In this document: positions 62,642 through 64,000 of the stretch, one piece after another
Layout of the letters: every line of letters starts with the position of its first letter
Numbering within the stretch: the stretch's first letter is position 1
Assembly: GCF_036884655.1 (NCBI RefSeq)
Contig: NC_088331.1
Coordinates: forward strand, 11,966,001 to 12,030,000
DNA: 64,000 nucleotides
DNA from: Musa acuminata AAA Group
Lineage: Eukaryota; Streptophyta; Magnoliopsida; Zingiberales; Musaceae
Reading direction: 5' to 3'
Position numbers and translations under genes: made by a program
Notes under the pieces: model-generated
What the model was told of the DNA's origin: nothing
Databases searched by the model: none
The model's input: only the letters and a program-made list of their open reading frames with translations

Positions 62642-64000
62642 TATGATGCTATGAACACGCTCAAATTCCACAACACGATGTGTTCTTCGAAAGCAACAAC
62701 TGTACAGAAAGCATGATGTAAGAAGCTTTTGAGACGGTGGCCAGAAGCGTGGCCTCAAGCGAAGCTTCTTGGTGCCAAAAGTTCCTTAGCAATGTTATCA
62801 CAAATTAATAAAAAGTACTGTTTCGTAATGGCCAGTTTGAAAGTTAGGAGTATATATCGGATCTTTTTCGTTGTGGTATTTATGATAAGAAGAACTTCGT
62901 TGTTTTTTGTTTTATTAATTTATTTTTATTTTTATTTGCGCATTCGCGTTTTGTGGCTGGTTATAAGTAGTTCGTTATTTGAACGCAGGAGGGCATCTCC
63001 AGCCCCATCGCTGCGCAGCTGTTCGACTTCTGCGACGACGACGGCGGCGGAGCCGCCGGCGAGCTTTTCGGCCGCTCTGATCACCATCATAACCAATCCC
63101 TCCTCCCTACCTACGAGGACGTCTCCTCATCCTCGTCCTCATCCGCAGCCAGAACCGCCACCGCGGCCAATACGTCTCTCTGCTGCTACCCCGGCGACGC
63201 CGCCCCATTCTCCCCCTTTCCCTCCCTGTACGCCCTACTTGACGCACCTCCACCGCCCCCCGACCCCGAGCCCGACCTCGCCCAGTGTCGTTCCTCGTCC
63301 TCGTCATCAAACCCCCCTCCTCCTCCTCCTCCTCCTCCTCCTCCTCCCCCGGCACTGTTCCCGGTCTCGCCCACGCCGCCGTACGTCGGGGACCCGTTCG
63401 ACCACATCCTGCTGACGGAGGCCATCCCCGCTGGGTACTCAATCGACCGCGGCACAGTGGTCTCGGTGCCGGCGGCTGGGGGGCCACCGAGCCGGCTGCA
63501 GCACCCGCAGACGGCGTACGAGGAGCAGCGCTACGCAGCGGCGGTGGCGATGCAGCAACCGCCGGAGCTGGCGGGGCTGGAGGCGCCACCGTGCGGGTTT
63601 CTCGAAGGCGTTGGCATGGGCGCGGCGCTGTATGGCGGTGGCAGAGGCGAGACGCAGGGTTTCTTCGGGATGGCGGCGGTGGGACCGGACGCGGGGCTTG
63701 CGGGCGTGAGCGACATGGCAGAGGGCGGAGGCCTGTGCTCGTTCGGGCAGGACGCTTTGCCTCGCTTGTACGGCTCCGGCGACTCGCAGGTATTTGCGAA
63801 ACAAGATCATACACAACGTAGCGATCATGTCTAATAGTATCATCGTCAGATGTTGCTTCATGTTCATTTCGGATCTTGTTCAATCACTCTGAAGATACAA
63901 ACTCTGTCTTTTTTCTCTCATAAAGGTAATTGGCGGAGGCAACCAGCTTCTAATGGTTGGATGCAGCGGCAATGCGTTGCCGCTGCCGGCATCCGACATG
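61416..64000 (+). CDS. CCT-motif-family (CMF/ASML2-like) regulator, N-terminal part, cut by window end
   Basis: Exons: 61416-61460 (MLQDMIEPSSLEFFI), 62989-63789 and 63926-64000 onward. Introns have GT..AG ends and all junctions are phase 0. The N-terminal signature (LQDMIEPSS..., then EGISSPIAAQLFDFCDDD) is that of plant proteins carrying a single C-terminal CCT motif without B-boxes, which act as nuclear transcriptional regulators (Arabidopsis ASML2 is one). The CCT motif itself must lie beyond 64000, so the call rests on the N-terminus. Exon 2 is GC-rich, encodes Ser-, Pro- and Gly-rich low-complexity stretches, and includes 13 prolines in a row (63313-63351) made of a (CCT)n microsatellite. 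A conserved-looking block (PYVGDPFDHILLTEAIPAGYS) follows. Intron 1 (1.5 kb) has two GA microsatellites. Confidence 0.85.
61461..62988. other. Intron 1 of the CCT-family gene
   Basis: Non-coding, with (GA)n tracts at 61935-61955 and 62610-62637. I see no inserted element or RNA gene. The acceptor is GAACGCAG at 62981-62988. Confidence 0.8.

Noticed and set aside
62729..63883. Open frames in other frames and on the minus strand over exon 2 of the CCT-family gene
   Set aside because: Low-complexity Pro/Ser/Arg translations; the frame chosen joins exon 1 and exon 3 with correct splice sites and gives the family N-terminus.

Overview
The window reads as nuclear DNA of a flowering plant, most likely a monocot. 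The coding exons are GC-rich and sit in AT-rich, retrotransposon-dense surroundings. The host genes are plant families: a CYP96-like P450, ribosomal protein eL37 and a CCT-domain-family regulator. The dominant repeats are Ty1/copia elements of the Maximus/SIRE (Sirevirus) and Angela/Tork kinds. Banana and its relatives (Zingiberales) would fit, but that is inference, not something the sequence proves.

Layout. 1-4.9 kb: the 5' half of an Angela/Tork-like copia element on the minus strand (pol, gag, a long structured leader, PBS, LTR). 4.9-9.2 kb: a SIRE-like element that keeps a gag remnant and an AT-rich spacer but no pol. 9.2-11.1 kb: a decayed copia pol. 11.1-13.3 kb: a broken duplicate of the 5' end and promoter of the P450 gene at 25.5-27.2 kb, carrying an 811-bp hAT-like insertion. 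13.3-18.3 kb: a copia 5' LTR and leader, then pol and 3' LTR of another copia. 18.3-22.3 kb: LTR fragments and a decayed Ty3/gypsy element. 22.3-25.5 kb: AT-rich repeats, including a large inverted repeat. 25.5-27.2 kb: the intact P450 gene with its upstream region.

28.9-52.9 kb is one old copia element (minus strand) burst open by later insertions. A 5.6-kb solo SIRE LTR with four internal 1268-bp tandem units sits just downstream of the RT active-site motif. A gag-only SIRE element sits further upstream; its 5' LTR was invaded by a second gag-only SIRE element, flanked by TCTTG repeats. The 5' LTR of that second element was itself invaded by a 979-bp palindromic element and carries a truncated TRIM.

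54-64 kb is gene territory: a 226-bp hAT-like MITE, a four-exon eL37 gene (minus strand) and the start of a CCT-motif-family gene (plus strand) that runs off the window.

The most unusual structures are: (i) the 979-bp palindromic array of short LTR-like and tRNA-Met-PBS units; (ii) four hairpins with one shared loop and different paired stems in the Angela-like leader; (iii) the ABAB tandem array inside a solo LTR; (iv) a TRIM LTR with an snRNA-type USE and TATA at U6-like spacing. All comparisons were made by eye within the window; no database search was possible.
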